Assembly: GCA_965242495.1 (NCBI GenBank)
Contig: OZ251446.1
Span: 2,046,001-2,110,000 of the forward strand
Origin: CBDESN01 sp965242495
Lineage (GTDB): Bacteria > Pseudomonadota > Alphaproteobacteria > MPNO01
DNA: 64,000 nucleotides
Reading direction: 5' to 3'
The notes under the pieces are model-generated. The model did no database searches and had not been told where the DNA came from. It was given only the letters and a program-made list of their open reading frames with translations. Made by a program: the position numbers and the translations under genes. Below are positions 28,600 to 37,803 of the stretch, piece after piece. Numbering within the stretch: the stretch's first letter is position 1; each line of letters begins with the position of its first letter.

Positions 28600-28941
28600 G
28601 TGGAGACGGTCGTCCCCGGCCACGGCCCGATAACCGACAAGGAGGGCATCCGGGGATTGCGGGACTATCTCCGCTTCGTCGAGGCCGAGACGCGACAGCG
28701 CTACGACGCCGGGATGGGGTATGAGGAAGCCGGCCGCGACATCGAGCTCGGCCCGTATGCCGACTGGATCGATCGGGAACGCATCGTGCTCAACGTGTTC
28801 GCCTGCTACCGCGAGTTCGGCGCGACGGCGGATCCCGACCGGTTCGCGGCGCTGAGCGCAGCCGCACGCTATTATTTCGACGAACGCGCCGGCCGTATGC
28901 AACCGCGGGAAGCACGGGCGGACAGGGAGGATGGACGATGA
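28600..28941 (+). pseudogene. C-terminal fragment of an MBL-fold metallo-hydrolase
   Basis: From about 28600 the frame reads VETVVPGHGPITDKEGIRGL, then EAGRDIELGPYADWIDRER and FACYREFG. This is the usual end of SoxH-like MBL-fold hydrolases, with the conserved GHG histidine. The N-terminal half with the HxHxDH metal site is missing. Its TGA overlaps the ATG of the Rieske oxygenase (ATGA), so the intact ancestor was probably co-translated with it. The fusion to the preceding fragment suggests a deletion between two genes. Confidence 0.6.
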
Positions 28942-30125
28942 CGGACGCGGATGGATCGGGCTACGGGCGCAACGCCATCACGCCGCCGGAGGACGCCCGG
29001 CTCACCCATGTCGGCTTCGGCGCCCCGATGGGGGAGTTGATGCGCCGCTACTGGCATCCGGTGTGCCTGTCGTCCGAACTCGCCGACCTGCCCAAGCGCA
29101 TGCGCATCCTGGGCGAGGAGCTGGTCGCCTTCCGCGACGGCGCCGGGCGGGCGGGGCTGTTGGGCGCGCATTGCATCCATCGCGGGACCTCGCTCGAATA
29201 CGGCCGCATCGAGCCGGCGGGGCTCCGCTGCTGCTATCACGGCTGGCTCTACGACGCCGAGGGGCGCTGCCTCGACCAGCCGGGCGAGCCGGCGGACAGC
29301 GACTACAAGGAGAAACTGCGCCAGCCCTGGTATCCGGTGGAGGAGTATCGCGGGCTCGTCTTCGCCTATATGGGGCCGCCCGACAGGAAGCCGCTGTTGC
29401 CGCATTACGACGTGCTGGAGCGCGACGACGCAGAGTTCCTCGCCTATCGCAATTACAGCCGCGGCGAGATCGCGCAGTGCAACTGGCTGCAGCTGCAAGA
29501 GAACGCCGCCGACCCGGTCCACACCTACATACTGCATGGCTGGAACCCCGGCCTGTTCGAGTTCTCCGACTCCTTCCGCATCAAGCCGAGCTTCGACTAC
29601 GAGCATTCGGACCGGCACGTCTCCTATGTCCGCACGGCGACGCTCGACAACGGCAACCGGATGATCCGCACTTCGACCATCTTCGTGCCGACGGCCCGGT
29701 CGGTGCCGCCGCCGGAGGTCACCGGCAACGATCCCGAGCGCGAGAACGAACGCGCCCGCATGGTCGGCTGGTGGGTGCCCGTGGACGACAGGAGCACGAT
29801 CGGATTCCACGTCGAGATCGTCGCCCCCTCGCGCAAGATCTTCCAGCCGCCCGACGCGCCGATCCTGCGCGACTACGAGGAGACCCAGCGCGCGCCCGAC
29901 GACTGGGAGGCGCAGACCAGCCAGCGGCCGATCGCGATCCACGCCCTGGAGCATCTCGCGACTTCGGACCGGGGGGTGGCGCTGTTTCGGCGCAAGCTGC
30001 GCGACGCCCTCGACGCGATGGAGCGCGGCGAAGACCCGCCGGGGGTCACGCGCGACCCGGCGGCGCGCACGGTCGCGATTCCTTCGCGCAACGACGTGAT
30101 CCCGGCCGACGGCCGGGCGGCCTGA
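28938..30125 (+). CDS. Rieske non-heme iron ring-hydroxylating oxygenase, alpha subunit
   Basis: 395-aa terminal oxygenase that inserts O2 into an aromatic or similar substrate. The Rieske [2Fe-2S] ligands are Cys79/His81 and Cys98/His101 (CIHRGTSLE, CCYHGW). The mononuclear iron site is Asp192-x2-His195-x4-His200 (DPVHTYILH), preceded by NWLQLQEN. The shape resembles single-component phthalate- or vanillate-demethylase-like oxygenases. No beta subunit or reductase is adjacent on this strand; the divergent genes nearby include another oxygenase. The substrate is unknown. Confidence 0.9.
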   Translation: MTDADGSGYGRNAITPPEDARLTHVGFGAPMGELMRRYWHPVCLSSELADLPKRMRILGEELVAFRDGAGRAGLLGAHCIHRGTSLEYGRIEPAGLRCCYHGWLYDAEGRCLDQPGEPADSDYKEKLRQPWYPVEEYRGLVFAYMGPPDRKPLLPHYDVLERDDAEFLAYRNYSRGEIAQCNWLQLQENAADPVHTYILHGWNPGLFEFSDSFRIKPSFDYEHSDRHVSYVRTATLDNGNRMIRTSTIFVPTARSVPPPEVTGNDPERENERARMVGWWVPVDDRSTIGFHVEIVAPSRKIFQPPDAPILRDYEETQRAPDDWEAQTSQRPIAIHALEHLATSDRGVALFRRKLRDALDAMERGEDPPGVTRDPAARTVAIPSRNDVIPADGRAA

Positions 30126-30152
30126 GCGCCGCGTCGCGCCGTTCCGGCCGGC

Positions 30153-32453
30153 TCAGGCCGCGGCGGCGCCGTTCGCCGCCCGGTCGATCGCGCGCAGCAC
30201 CTTGGGCGGCGACATCGGCTGCTCGCGCAACCGGACGCCGATGGCGTCCTCGATCGCGTTCGAGATCGCGGCCAGCGGCGGGATGATCGGCACCTCGCCC
30301 AGACCGCGCACGCCGTAGGGGTGGTTGGGGTTGGGCACCTCCACGATCTCGGTGTCGATGAACGGCACGTCGGAGGCCACCGGCACCCGGTAATCGAGGA
30401 AGCCCGGGTTCTGCAGCACGCCGTCCTCGCCGTAGACGTATTCCTCGTTCAACGCCCAGCCGATGCCCTGGACCGCTCCGCCCTGGAACTGGCCCTCGAC
30501 ATAGGCGGGATGGATCGCCTTGCCCACGTCCTGGATCACCGTATAGCGCAGCACCTTGACCAGCCCGGTCCGCCGGTCGACCTCGACGTCGACGATATGG
30601 GTACCGAAACCCGGTCCCGCGCCCTGCGCGTTGATCTCGGCGTGGCCGGCGACGGCGCCGCCGGTCTTGCCGGCGACCTTGGCGATGTCCGCCAACGACA
30701 TCGGCTCGAACTCGCCGACATTGGAGCTCGCGGGCCGGGCATGGCCGTCTTCCCACAGCACGCCGTCGGCCGGGACCTCCCAGATGCGGGCCGCGCGCTC
30801 GCGCAGCTTGTCGATCGCCTGGCGGGCGGCGATGACCGCGGCCATGCCGCTTGCGAAGGTGCCGCGGCTGCCCGCGGTGACGAAGTTGTAGCCCAGCGCC
30901 GACGTGTCGCCGATGACCGGCCGCACCTTGTCGACGTCGATGCCGAGCTCCTCGGCCACCATCATCGCCATCGCCGCGCGCGAGCCCCCGGCGACGTCGA
31001 TGGTGCCGAGCAAAAGAGTTATCGTCCCGTCCTCGTTGACGTTGAGGGTGGTCGAGGTCTCGTTGCCGATGTTGAACCAGAATCCGGTGGCGACGCCGCG
31101 GCCCTGGTCCGGCCCCAGCGGGGCGGCCATGTGCGGATGCGCTTTGGCTCTCTCCAGCGTCTCGACATAGCCGATCGGCCCCAGCACCGGGCCGTAATAG
31201 GCCTTGGTTCCCTGGCGCGCGGCGTTGGCGAGCCGCAGCTCGATGGGGTCGATGCCGAGCTCCTTGGCGAGTTCGTCGATGACGCTCTCGACCCCGAAGA
31301 CGGCGATCGGCGCCCCCGGCGCCCGATAGGCCGCGACCTTGGGCCGGTTGACGGTCACGTCGTTGCCGACGACGGAGACGTTCTCCAGATCGTAGCGCGT
31401 GAACGCGCACATCGACGCCATCGGCACCGACGAGCCGGCGAACGCGCCGGCCTGGAAGTTGAGCACCGCCTGGGCCGCGGTGATGCGCCCGTCCCGGGTG
31501 CAGCCCATCTTGACCCTGACGTTCGCCCCCGAGGTAGGGCCGGTGGACCGGAACACTTCTTCGCGGCTCATCACCATCTTGACCGGCCGGTTCGACTTCC
31601 GCGACAGCGCGATCGCCAGCGGCTCCAGATAGACGTTGTTCTTGCCGCCGAACCCGCCGCCGAGCTCGGTGGGGATGACGCGGATCTTGGACACGTCGAT
31701 GCCGAGCAGCTTGGCGCAATGGGCGCGGATGACGAAATGCCCCTGGGTCGCGGTCCACAGCTCGACCTGGTCGTCCTCGCTGCAGCTGGCGACCGAGGCC
31801 TGGGGCTCGATGTAGCCCTGATGCACGGGCTTGGTGTCGAACTCGCGCTCGATCACGAGGTCCGCCGCGGCGAAGCCGGCCTCCACGTCGCCGACCGCGA
31901 AGCGGACCTGCTTGGCGAGGTTCGACGGCCGGTCGGGCCGCGGATCGACGCCGGCGGTGTATTGGTCTTCGTGCAGCAGCGGCGCGTCCGGCTTCATCGC
32001 GGCGACCGCGTCGATGACGCAAGGCAACGGTTCGTAGTCGACGTCGATCAGCTTGAGCGCCTTGCGCGCGACCGGTTCGCTGGTCGCGGCGACCGCGGCC
32101 ACGGGATGGCCGTCATACAGCGCCTTCTCGCGCGCCATCATGTTCCGGGTCACGTCGCGGAAGTTGACGACGAGCTCGCCGGCGGCGGCATACTCGACCG
32201 GCATGTCGGCGAAGTCGTCGCGGGTGACGACGGCCTTGACGCCGGGCAGCGCCTTGGCGCGGGAGACGTCGATCGAGCGGATGCGCGCATGCGCGTGAGG
32301 GCTTCGCAGCACCTTGCCGATCAGCTGGCCGGGCAGATCGATGTCGGCCCCGTAGCGGGCGCGCCCGGTCACCTTGTCGACTCCGTCGGGCCGAATCGGC
32401 CGGGTGCCGACGACCTTGAGGTCCTTGTCCTCGTATTCGAGCATCGTCGCCAT
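30153..32453 (-). CDS. Molybdenum hydroxylase large subunit (xanthine dehydrogenase family)
   Basis: 766-aa subunit binding molybdopterin cytosine dinucleotide. The start at 32453 (MATMLEYEDKDLKVVGTRPI) lies three bases after the small-subunit stop. Family motifs include KVTGRARYGADIDLPGQL, PTELGGGFGGKNNVYLEPLA, AYRAPGAP and the C-terminal GVRGLGEVPIIPPL, where the Glu is the likely catalytic base. It lacks the AYRCSFR loop of true CO dehydrogenase, so it is more likely to hydroxylate an N-heterocycle, purine, aldehyde or aromatic acyl-CoA. Confidence 0.92.
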   Translation of the reverse strand: MATMLEYEDKDLKVVGTRPIRPDGVDKVTGRARYGADIDLPGQLIGKVLRSPHAHARIRSIDVSRAKALPGVKAVVTRDDFADMPVEYAAAGELVVNFRDVTRNMMAREKALYDGHPVAAVAATSEPVARKALKLIDVDYEPLPCVIDAVAAMKPDAPLLHEDQYTAGVDPRPDRPSNLAKQVRFAVGDVEAGFAAADLVIEREFDTKPVHQGYIEPQASVASCSEDDQVELWTATQGHFVIRAHCAKLLGIDVSKIRVIPTELGGGFGGKNNVYLEPLAIALSRKSNRPVKMVMSREEVFRSTGPTSGANVRVKMGCTRDGRITAAQAVLNFQAGAFAGSSVPMASMCAFTRYDLENVSVVGNDVTVNRPKVAAYRAPGAPIAVFGVESVIDELAKELGIDPIELRLANAARQGTKAYYGPVLGPIGYVETLERAKAHPHMAAPLGPDQGRGVATGFWFNIGNETSTTLNVNEDGTITLLLGTIDVAGGSRAAMAMMVAEELGIDVDKVRPVIGDTSALGYNFVTAGSRGTFASGMAAVIAARQAIDKLRERAARIWEVPADGVLWEDGHARPASSNVGEFEPMSLADIAKVAGKTGGAVAGHAEINAQGAGPGFGTHIVDVEVDRRTGLVKVLRYTVIQDVGKAIHPAYVEGQFQGGAVQGIGWALNEEYVYGEDGVLQNPGFLDYRVPVASDVPFIDTEIVEVPNPNHPYGVRGLGEVPIIPPLAAISNAIEDAIGVRLREQPMSPPKVLRAIDRAANGAAAA

Positions 32454-32455
32454 GG

Positions 32456-32932
32456 TCAGCATCCCCTCATTTCGGCGGCGGCGTCGATCACCGCCTCGAC
32501 GATCTTGTGGTATCCGGTGCAACGGCAAAGGTTGCCGGCGAGCCCGTAGCGGACCTCGATCTCCGTCGGGTCGGGATTGACCGCCAGCAGCGCGCGCGCC
32601 GCGATCAGCAGGCCCGGCGTGCAGATGCCGCATTGCAACGCCGCGTGCTCCAGGAACTTGCGCTGCAACGGGTGCAGCTCCTCGCCGTCGGCCATGCCCT
32701 CGATGGTCTCGATCGACGCCCCCTCGGCCTCGACTCCCAGCACCAGACAGGAGCACGTCAGCCGGCCGTCCATCGTGATCGAGCAGGCGCCGCAGTCGCC
32801 GGCGCCGCATCCCTCCTTGGCGCCGGTCATCGACAGTTCGTCGCGCAGCACCGAGAGCAGCGTCTGGTCCGCCTCGCACAGAAAATCGACCTCGTCCCCG
32901 TTGACGGTCGCGGTCACGTGATGTCTCGCCAT
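32456..32932 (-). CDS. Molybdenum hydroxylase [2Fe-2S] small subunit
   Basis: 158-aa electron-transfer subunit with two clusters. The plant-type cluster is held by Cys42, Cys47, Cys50 and Cys60 (EGCGAGDCGACSITMDG). The second uses the CGICTPG and LCRCTGYHKI cysteines. Its ATG overlaps the FAD-subunit stop by four bases. It passes electrons from the molybdenum site to the FAD subunit. Confidence 0.93.
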   Translation of the reverse strand: MARHHVTATVNGDEVDFLCEADQTLLSVLRDELSMTGAKEGCGAGDCGACSITMDGRLTCSCLVLGVEAEGASIETIEGMADGEELHPLQRKFLEHAALQCGICTPGLLIAARALLAVNPDPTEIEVRYGLAGNLCRCTGYHKIVEAVIDAAAEMRGC

Positions 32933-33792
32933 CAGCGTCGCCTCGCTCGTTCGGCCGCGCGCCGGGCGGCGCGCTGCGCCAGCACGCCCGCGACCTTGAT
33001 CCGATACTCCCTGGTCCCGCGCTTGTCGTCGATCGGCCGCGCCGCCGCCCCGGCCGCCGCGGCCAGCCGCTCCAGGGCCGCCTCGTCGAGGCTCGATCCG
33101 ACCAGCGCGTCGCCGGCCTCGGGCGCCGGCAGCGCCCGCTCCGCAACCGCCCCCAGCACCACCCGGGCGCGGGTGCAGACGCCCGCCTCGTCCAGCGTCA
33201 GATCGACCGCGGCGCCGACCACCGCGATGTCCATCTCGGTGCGCGGGGTGAAACGCAGATAGGCATCGGCCGAACGGGGCGGCCGCGGCGGGAAGCCGAA
33301 CGCGACCACGATCTCGTCCCTGGCCAGCGAAGTGGCGCCCGGCCCCGTCGCCACCCGCTCGACCGGGATTTCGCGCCGGCCTTCGGGGCCGGCGATCGCC
33401 GCGGTCGCGCCGGCGGCGATCAGCGCCGGCACGCTGTCGGCCGCGGGCGAGGCGTTGCACAGATTGCCGCCCAGCGTGGCCCGCCCGCGCACCTGGATCG
33501 AGCCGATCAGCTTGACCGCCTCGGCGACGCCCGGCCATGCTCGGCCGAACCCGTCATGCTCCATCACCTCCATCCCGGTGACCGCGGCGCCGAGCCGGAA
33601 GCCGCCGTCGTCGTCGGCGATGCGCCGCAGCTCGGCGATCTTCTTCACGTCGACCAACAGAGCGGGTTCGACGAGGTCGGCGCGCATCTGCACCAGGAGG
33701 TCGGTGCCTCCCGCCAGCACCCGCGCCTCGCCGTCCGCGCCGCCCAGCAGCGCCGTCGCCGCCTCCAGCGTGTCCGGAGCCTCGTATCGCAT
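32932..33792 (-). CDS. Molybdenum hydroxylase FAD-binding medium subunit
   Basis: 286-aa FAD subunit. FAD-binding motifs VLAGGTDLLVQMR (residues ~27-39) and RATLGGNLCNASPAADSVPA are clear; the CO-dehydrogenase C-terminal domain begins near FTPRTEMDIAVVGAAVDL. The start at 33792 (MRYEAPDTLEAATALLGG) is chosen by homology and spacing, because the frame is open upstream into the oxygenase beta gene. Gene order medium-small-large matches aerobic CO-dehydrogenase-like operons. Confidence 0.92.
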   Translation of the reverse strand: MRYEAPDTLEAATALLGGADGEARVLAGGTDLLVQMRADLVEPALLVDVKKIAELRRIADDDGGFRLGAAVTGMEVMEHDGFGRAWPGVAEAVKLIGSIQVRGRATLGGNLCNASPAADSVPALIAAGATAAIAGPEGRREIPVERVATGPGATSLARDEIVVAFGFPPRPPRSADAYLRFTPRTEMDIAVVGAAVDLTLDEAGVCTRARVVLGAVAERALPAPEAGDALVGSSLDEAALERLAAAAGAAARPIDDKRGTREYRIKVAGVLAQRAARRAAERARRR

Positions 33793-33833
33793 GGCGTTCC
33801 GCCTCCTCTCCGCCCGGTCTCGCCGGCCCAGCG

Positions 33834-34343
33834 TCAGATCGGCACGACCAGTAACGTATCCACGCGGCGGGAGTCGAGAACGACGATGCGCTCGGCGAAG
33901 CGCAGCCCGCCGCCGGCCTCGACGATGCGGTCGACATACCTGCCGCAGCCGAACACCGACATCTCGCCCGAGGCCATGGTGCGGATCACGGCGAAGCTGG
34001 CCGCGACCCGGTGCGCGCCGGCCTCCTCGCCCAGCAGGCGGGCGGCGCCGACCACGTGGCGATAGCTGTGAGGTTCGTAGATGTTGGCGACCCGGAGCGC
34101 CGCGATCCGATCCTCGAGCATGCCCTTGCCGTCGCAATACATGAGGCCGACGGCCATGCCCAACTCGAAATTCTCCCGCGTGACGATCCGATAGCGGCCG
34201 TCATCGGTAAAGAAGCCCGGCCAGTCCTCGAGCCGGTCGTCGTCGATGCAATGCGCGTATTCGGTCTGGAGATCCTCGATGCGGAGTCGGAGCGCCGCAT
34301 CTCCCGCGAGGTCCGCCGCCGCGGTCGCCCCGTGCGCGGTCAT
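33834..34343 (-). CDS. Aromatic-ring-hydroxylating dioxygenase beta subunit
   Basis: 169-aa structural subunit of the SnoaL/NTF2-like fold (family of NahAd and BphE). Recognisable features are LQTEYAHCIDDDRLEDWPGF near residues 25-45, RYRIVTRENFELGMAVGLMY and the C-terminal FAERIVVLDSRRVDTLLVVP. The ATG at 34343 overlaps the alpha-subunit stop as ATGA, so the two should be made in balance as an alpha-beta oxygenase. Confidence 0.9.
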   Translation of the reverse strand: MTAHGATAAADLAGDAALRLRIEDLQTEYAHCIDDDRLEDWPGFFTDDGRYRIVTRENFELGMAVGLMYCDGKGMLEDRIAALRVANIYEPHSYRHVVGAARLLGEEAGAHRVAASFAVIRTMASGEMSVFGCGRYVDRIVEAGGGLRFAERIVVLDSRRVDTLLVVPI

Positions 34344-35578
34344 ACGCCCATGCACGCCCGCCAGCCGGTCCAGAACCCGCGCACCGACGCCTCGGTGACG
34401 CGGGAGCCGTCGCTGGGCTCCACCGCCCGGCCGCCCATGCGCATCAGGGTCCGCGCCTCCGGGTCGGCCCTGGCCGCCTGCTGGATGAAGCCGCCGACGC
34501 AGCCATCCTCCATCGAGACATAGCCCGCAGGCCCGACCAGATTGTTGACCTTGAGACGGAGCTCGGTCATCGGCTCGTCGTCGTCCTCGAAGCCGAGGAC
34601 GGTCCACATCAGTTCGCAGCCCTCGACGCCGCGCGGCACCAGCTGGCGGATCGCCAGCGCGTTCAGGATCTGCTGGATCACGCAGGTCGGAAAGATGCTC
34701 TGGATGGAGTTGGTGACCTGGTCGCCCAGCTCCAGCTCATGCGCCAGCAGCGACGGGTCGCGGAGGCTGTACTCCTCCTTGAGGGCGCGCAGTTCGGGCT
34801 GATCGTCGGGCAGCGGGCGGCGTTCGGTATAGCTGTGATGGTGCCAGCCGCTGTCGCTGATTCGTATCCCGCCGCCCATGGTGTGGCGGATGACGCCGAA
34901 GGTGTTGAAGAACACGTGCAGAAGGCTCGCGTGATACGAGTCCCGCGTGTTCTCGACGTAGAGCTTCCAGTTGTTGGGCAGATACTGGCTGTGGTAGCCG
35001 AGCACCTTCAGCCGCCCGACGACGACGCGATCGATGCAGGACTGCATCTCGGGGCCGATATAGGCGAGGAAGGGCGCTACGTCGGAGCTGAAGCTGCCGA
35101 AGACGAGGCCGCGATAGCGGTCCACGCGCAGCCGCTGGAGGCCGTGCTCGCCTTCGTCGAAATCGTCCGGCATACCGCCCTGGCCGGCGACCCCGCGACG
35201 GAAGGCGACGCCGGTCAGCCTGCCGCGAAGATCGTAGGTCCAGTTGTGGTAGACGCACATCAGTTCCCTGGCGTTGCCGCGCGGCTTGTAGCAGACCAGC
35301 GCCCCCTTATGGGCGCAGCGGTTGACCATCGCGTTGACGCCGCCGTCGCGGTCGCGGACGACGACGATCGGCGCATCGCCGATCCAGGCGGTCTTGTAGT
35401 CGCCGGGCTCGGGGATCTCCGCCTCCAGGCACAGGAAGCTCCAGGTCGGGCCCTGGAAGATGCGCCGCTGTTCGCGCGCATGGATGTCGGGATCGGTATA
35501 GACCCGGTAGGGGACGCGGGACACGTCCGCGCCCGGCCACGCGAAGTCGAGCGCCGGTTGCGTGCGTGAACCGTCCAT
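34340..35578 (-). CDS. Aromatic-ring-hydroxylating dioxygenase alpha subunit
   Basis: 412-aa large subunit of a multicomponent Rieske dioxygenase. The Rieske site is Cys88/His90 and Cys108/His111 (CAHKGAL, CVYHNWTY). The iron triad is Asp213, His216 and His221 (RDSYHASLLH), preceded by PNNWKLYVEN. The layout and the separate beta subunit recall anthranilate, benzoate or salicylate oxygenases. No ferredoxin or reductase gene is adjacent, so the electron donor must lie elsewhere. The upstream frame continues into the SDR gene, but the ATG at 35578 is the natural start. Confidence 0.92.
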   Translation of the reverse strand: MDGSRTQPALDFAWPGADVSRVPYRVYTDPDIHAREQRRIFQGPTWSFLCLEAEIPEPGDYKTAWIGDAPIVVVRDRDGGVNAMVNRCAHKGALVCYKPRGNARELMCVYHNWTYDLRGRLTGVAFRRGVAGQGGMPDDFDEGEHGLQRLRVDRYRGLVFGSFSSDVAPFLAYIGPEMQSCIDRVVVGRLKVLGYHSQYLPNNWKLYVENTRDSYHASLLHVFFNTFGVIRHTMGGGIRISDSGWHHHSYTERRPLPDDQPELRALKEEYSLRDPSLLAHELELGDQVTNSIQSIFPTCVIQQILNALAIRQLVPRGVEGCELMWTVLGFEDDDEPMTELRLKVNNLVGPAGYVSMEDGCVGGFIQQAARADPEARTLMRMGGRAVEPSDGSRVTEASVRGFWTGWRACMGV

Positions 35579-35619
35579 GCGGGCGATGCTAGCCCGCGCG
35601 CCCCACCCTGTCCACGGCC

Positions 35620-36402
35620 TCACATCAGCGAGCCGCGGTTGCAATAGCCGCCGTCCACGGTGAGCACGGCGCCCGAGACGTAGGACGACCGCGCCGACGC
35701 GACGAACAGGACGGCGTCGGCGACCTCCTCGACCGAGGCGGCGCGCCCCTCGGGCAGACGCGCAAACAGTTCGCGCCAGCGCCCGGCGTCGCCCAGACGG
35801 TCGGCGGCCGACGCGCGGGCGAGCGCCTCCAGCCGCCCGGTCTCCACCGGCCCGGGATTGACGCCGACGACGCGGACGCCGTGCTCCATGCTGTCGCCGC
35901 CGAGCGCCTGGGTGAAGGCGATCAGGGCGGCGTTCGCCGTGGCGCCGCAGATGTAGTTGGACTTGGGCCGTTCGCCGCTGGCTCCGACGACGTTGACGAT
36001 GACGCCGCCGCCGCGCGCGCGCATCCTCGCATAGAAGGCGCGGCAGAGGTCGATATAGCCGAAGAGCTTCAGGTCCCACGCGCGCCGCCAGCGAGGGCCG
36101 TCGATCTCGTCGAGCCGGCCGGCGGGGACCGCGCCGGCGTTGTTGACGACGATATCGACCCCGTCGGCGCGGCGCGCCAGCGCCTCGATCCCGGCCGCGG
36201 TCGAGAGGTCTCCCGCGGCTACCCGGACGCGCACGCCGTGGCGGTCGCGGAGTTCGCCCGCCAGCGCCTCCAGCCGGTCGCGCGAGCGCGCGGCGACGTG
36301 GAGGTGGCAGCCCTCGCCGGCGAGGGCGCGGGCGACCGCCGCCCCGATCCCCTGCGAGGCGCCGGTGACCAGCGCCTCCCGCCCCTGCAATCCCAGCTCC
36401 AT
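35620..36402 (-). CDS. SDR-family oxidoreductase lacking the usual active-site Lys
   Basis: 260-aa Rossmann protein with TGASQGIGAAVARAL (NAD(P)-binding) and NNAG. Where classical SDRs have YxxxK, this reads SNYICGATANAALIAF: the Tyr is present but the Lys position is Ala. Other SDRs with a YIxGxxxN arrangement exist, so this may be a real subclass rather than a dead enzyme. It is the first gene of the minus-strand oxygenase operon, and a product-dehydrogenase role (dihydrodiol oxidation) would fit. The dinucleotide preference is uncertain. Confidence 0.85.
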   Translation of the reverse strand: MELGLQGREALVTGASQGIGAAVARALAGEGCHLHVAARSRDRLEALAGELRDRHGVRVRVAAGDLSTAAGIEALARRADGVDIVVNNAGAVPAGRLDEIDGPRWRRAWDLKLFGYIDLCRAFYARMRARGGGVIVNVVGASGERPKSNYICGATANAALIAFTQALGGDSMEHGVRVVGVNPGPVETGRLEALARASAADRLGDAGRWRELFARLPEGRAASVEEVADAVLFVASARSSYVSGAVLTVDGGYCNRGSLM

Positions 36403-36512
36403 CCCGTTCTCCTTCCGACCCGAGGCCGCGGGGCAGCATGCAATCGCCGGCGGCGATGTGCTAGCGTGACGCGCCGGCGACGGGCGGCAGACGAAGGATC
36501 GGAGGACGCGCC

Positions 36513-36971
36513 ATGGACGGAACGGCACCGGACAAGACGGTGAAGGATTTCATCGAGGAGCGGGCGCCGCACCGCGCCGTCCATATCGACGATCTCGAAT
36601 GGCGGCCGATCCGCTGGCCGGGCGAATGGGGAAAGATCGCCTTCCACCCGCGCGACGAGGACCCGACCGAGCCGATCTGCGGCGTCACCAAGTTCGACCC
36701 CGGCGGGCATTTCCCCGACCACGCGCATGAATTCGCGCAGGTCTGGTACATCCTCGAAGGCGAATGCGCGGTGGCGGGCGAGACTTACGGCGCGGGCACG
36801 TTCGTCTACCACCCCGACCCGCACGTGGAGCGCGAAATGCGCACCGAGAACGGCGTCACCATCCTGTTCTGCCAGTATCCGGGGCCGAACACCGGCGGCC
36901 GGCCGATCTATCGCGACCGGTTCGACCTCGACGACCGGCGCGCGGCGGCGGACGAGCCGACGACCTATTAG
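36513..36971 (+). CDS. Cupin-domain protein
   Basis: 152-aa single-domain cupin. Motif 1 is GGHFPDHAHEFAQVWYILEG with two His and one Gln or Glu metal ligand; motif 2 is YGAGTFVYHPDPHVE. Such proteins are often metal-dependent dioxygenases, isomerases or sensors. It begins a plus-strand operon divergent from the SDR-oxygenase operon, and the following SDR starts 27 bases later. The exact reaction is unknown. Confidence 0.85.
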   Translation: MDGTAPDKTVKDFIEERAPHRAVHIDDLEWRPIRWPGEWGKIAFHPRDEDPTEPICGVTKFDPGGHFPDHAHEFAQVWYILEGECAVAGETYGAGTFVYHPDPHVEREMRTENGVTILFCQYPGPNTGGRPIYRDRFDLDDRRAAADEPTTY

Positions 36972-36998
36972 CGGGGCCAACTCGCGGGGCGCGGCGGC

Positions 36999-37769
36999 GT
37001 GGCCGGCCGGCTGGAAGGCAAGACCGCGGTCGTCACCGGCGGGGCCGGCGGCATCGGCGGGGCGACGGCGGCGCTGTTCCGCGCCGAGGGGGCGCGGGTG
37101 GCGATCTGCGATCTCGACCGCGGCGCGGTCGAAAAGGCGGCGGCGGAAATCGCCGGCGAGGGCGCCGGGGCGGAGCCGCTGCCGATCGCCGTCGACGTGG
37201 CCGACGAGAGCCAGGCGCGCCGCGCGGTCGAGGCGGCGACCGCGGCGTTCGACGGCCTCACCACCCTGGTGAACTGCGCCGGCGTCCGGGAGTTCACCCC
37301 GCTCGCCGAGTGCGAAGCGGACTCGTGGCGGCGCATCCTGGACGTCAACCTGCTGGGCGTCGCCAACTGCTGCAAGGCGGCCCTGCCGGCGCTGCGCGCC
37401 GCCGCGGGAGCGAGCATCGTCAACGTGTCCTCGGTCCACGCCGTGGTGGGGCGCGCCGGCATGGGGCAGTACGACGCGACCAAGGCGGCGGTGTGCGCCT
37501 TCACCCGGACGCTGGCCCATGAAGAGGCCGGCCGCGGCGTCCGGGTCAACGCCGTCTGCCCCGGCGGCGCGCTGACGCCCTACCACGTCGCGCGCTACCG
37601 CGCCCAGGGGATTGGCGAGGACGAGCTGCGCAACGGCAAGACGGATTGCCTGATGCAGCGCTGGGCGACGCCGGACGAGATCGCGGCGCCGATCCTCTGG
37701 CTCGCCTCGGACGAGGCGTCGTTCATCACCGGGACCGACCTGATGGTGGACGGCGGCAAGCCGATCTGA
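36999..37769 (+). CDS. SDR-family oxidoreductase
   Basis: 256-aa classical SDR from a GTG start. It has TGGAGGIGGATAALF for NAD(P), NCAG, catalytic Ser in VNVSSVHAVVG, and YDATK with both Tyr and Lys. The C-terminus ITGTDLMVDGG is typical. Unlike the SDR across the divergent promoter, the active site here is complete. It may dehydrogenate a diol or alcohol intermediate. It is followed 34 bases later by a small hypothetical gene. Confidence 0.9.
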   Translation: MAGRLEGKTAVVTGGAGGIGGATAALFRAEGARVAICDLDRGAVEKAAAEIAGEGAGAEPLPIAVDVADESQARRAVEAATAAFDGLTTLVNCAGVREFTPLAECEADSWRRILDVNLLGVANCCKAALPALRAAAGASIVNVSSVHAVVGRAGMGQYDATKAAVCAFTRTLAHEEAGRGVRVNAVCPGGALTPYHVARYRAQGIGEDELRNGKTDCLMQRWATPDEIAAPILWLASDEASFITGTDLMVDGGKPI

Positions 37770-37803
37770 CCGCGGCGGACGGGTCGCGGAAAGGAGGCGG
37801 CGG

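Noticed and set aside
30153..33792. Aerobic CO dehydrogenase (coxMSL)
   Set aside because: The gene order fits, but the large subunit has AYRAPGAP where CO dehydrogenase needs the AYRCSFR loop.
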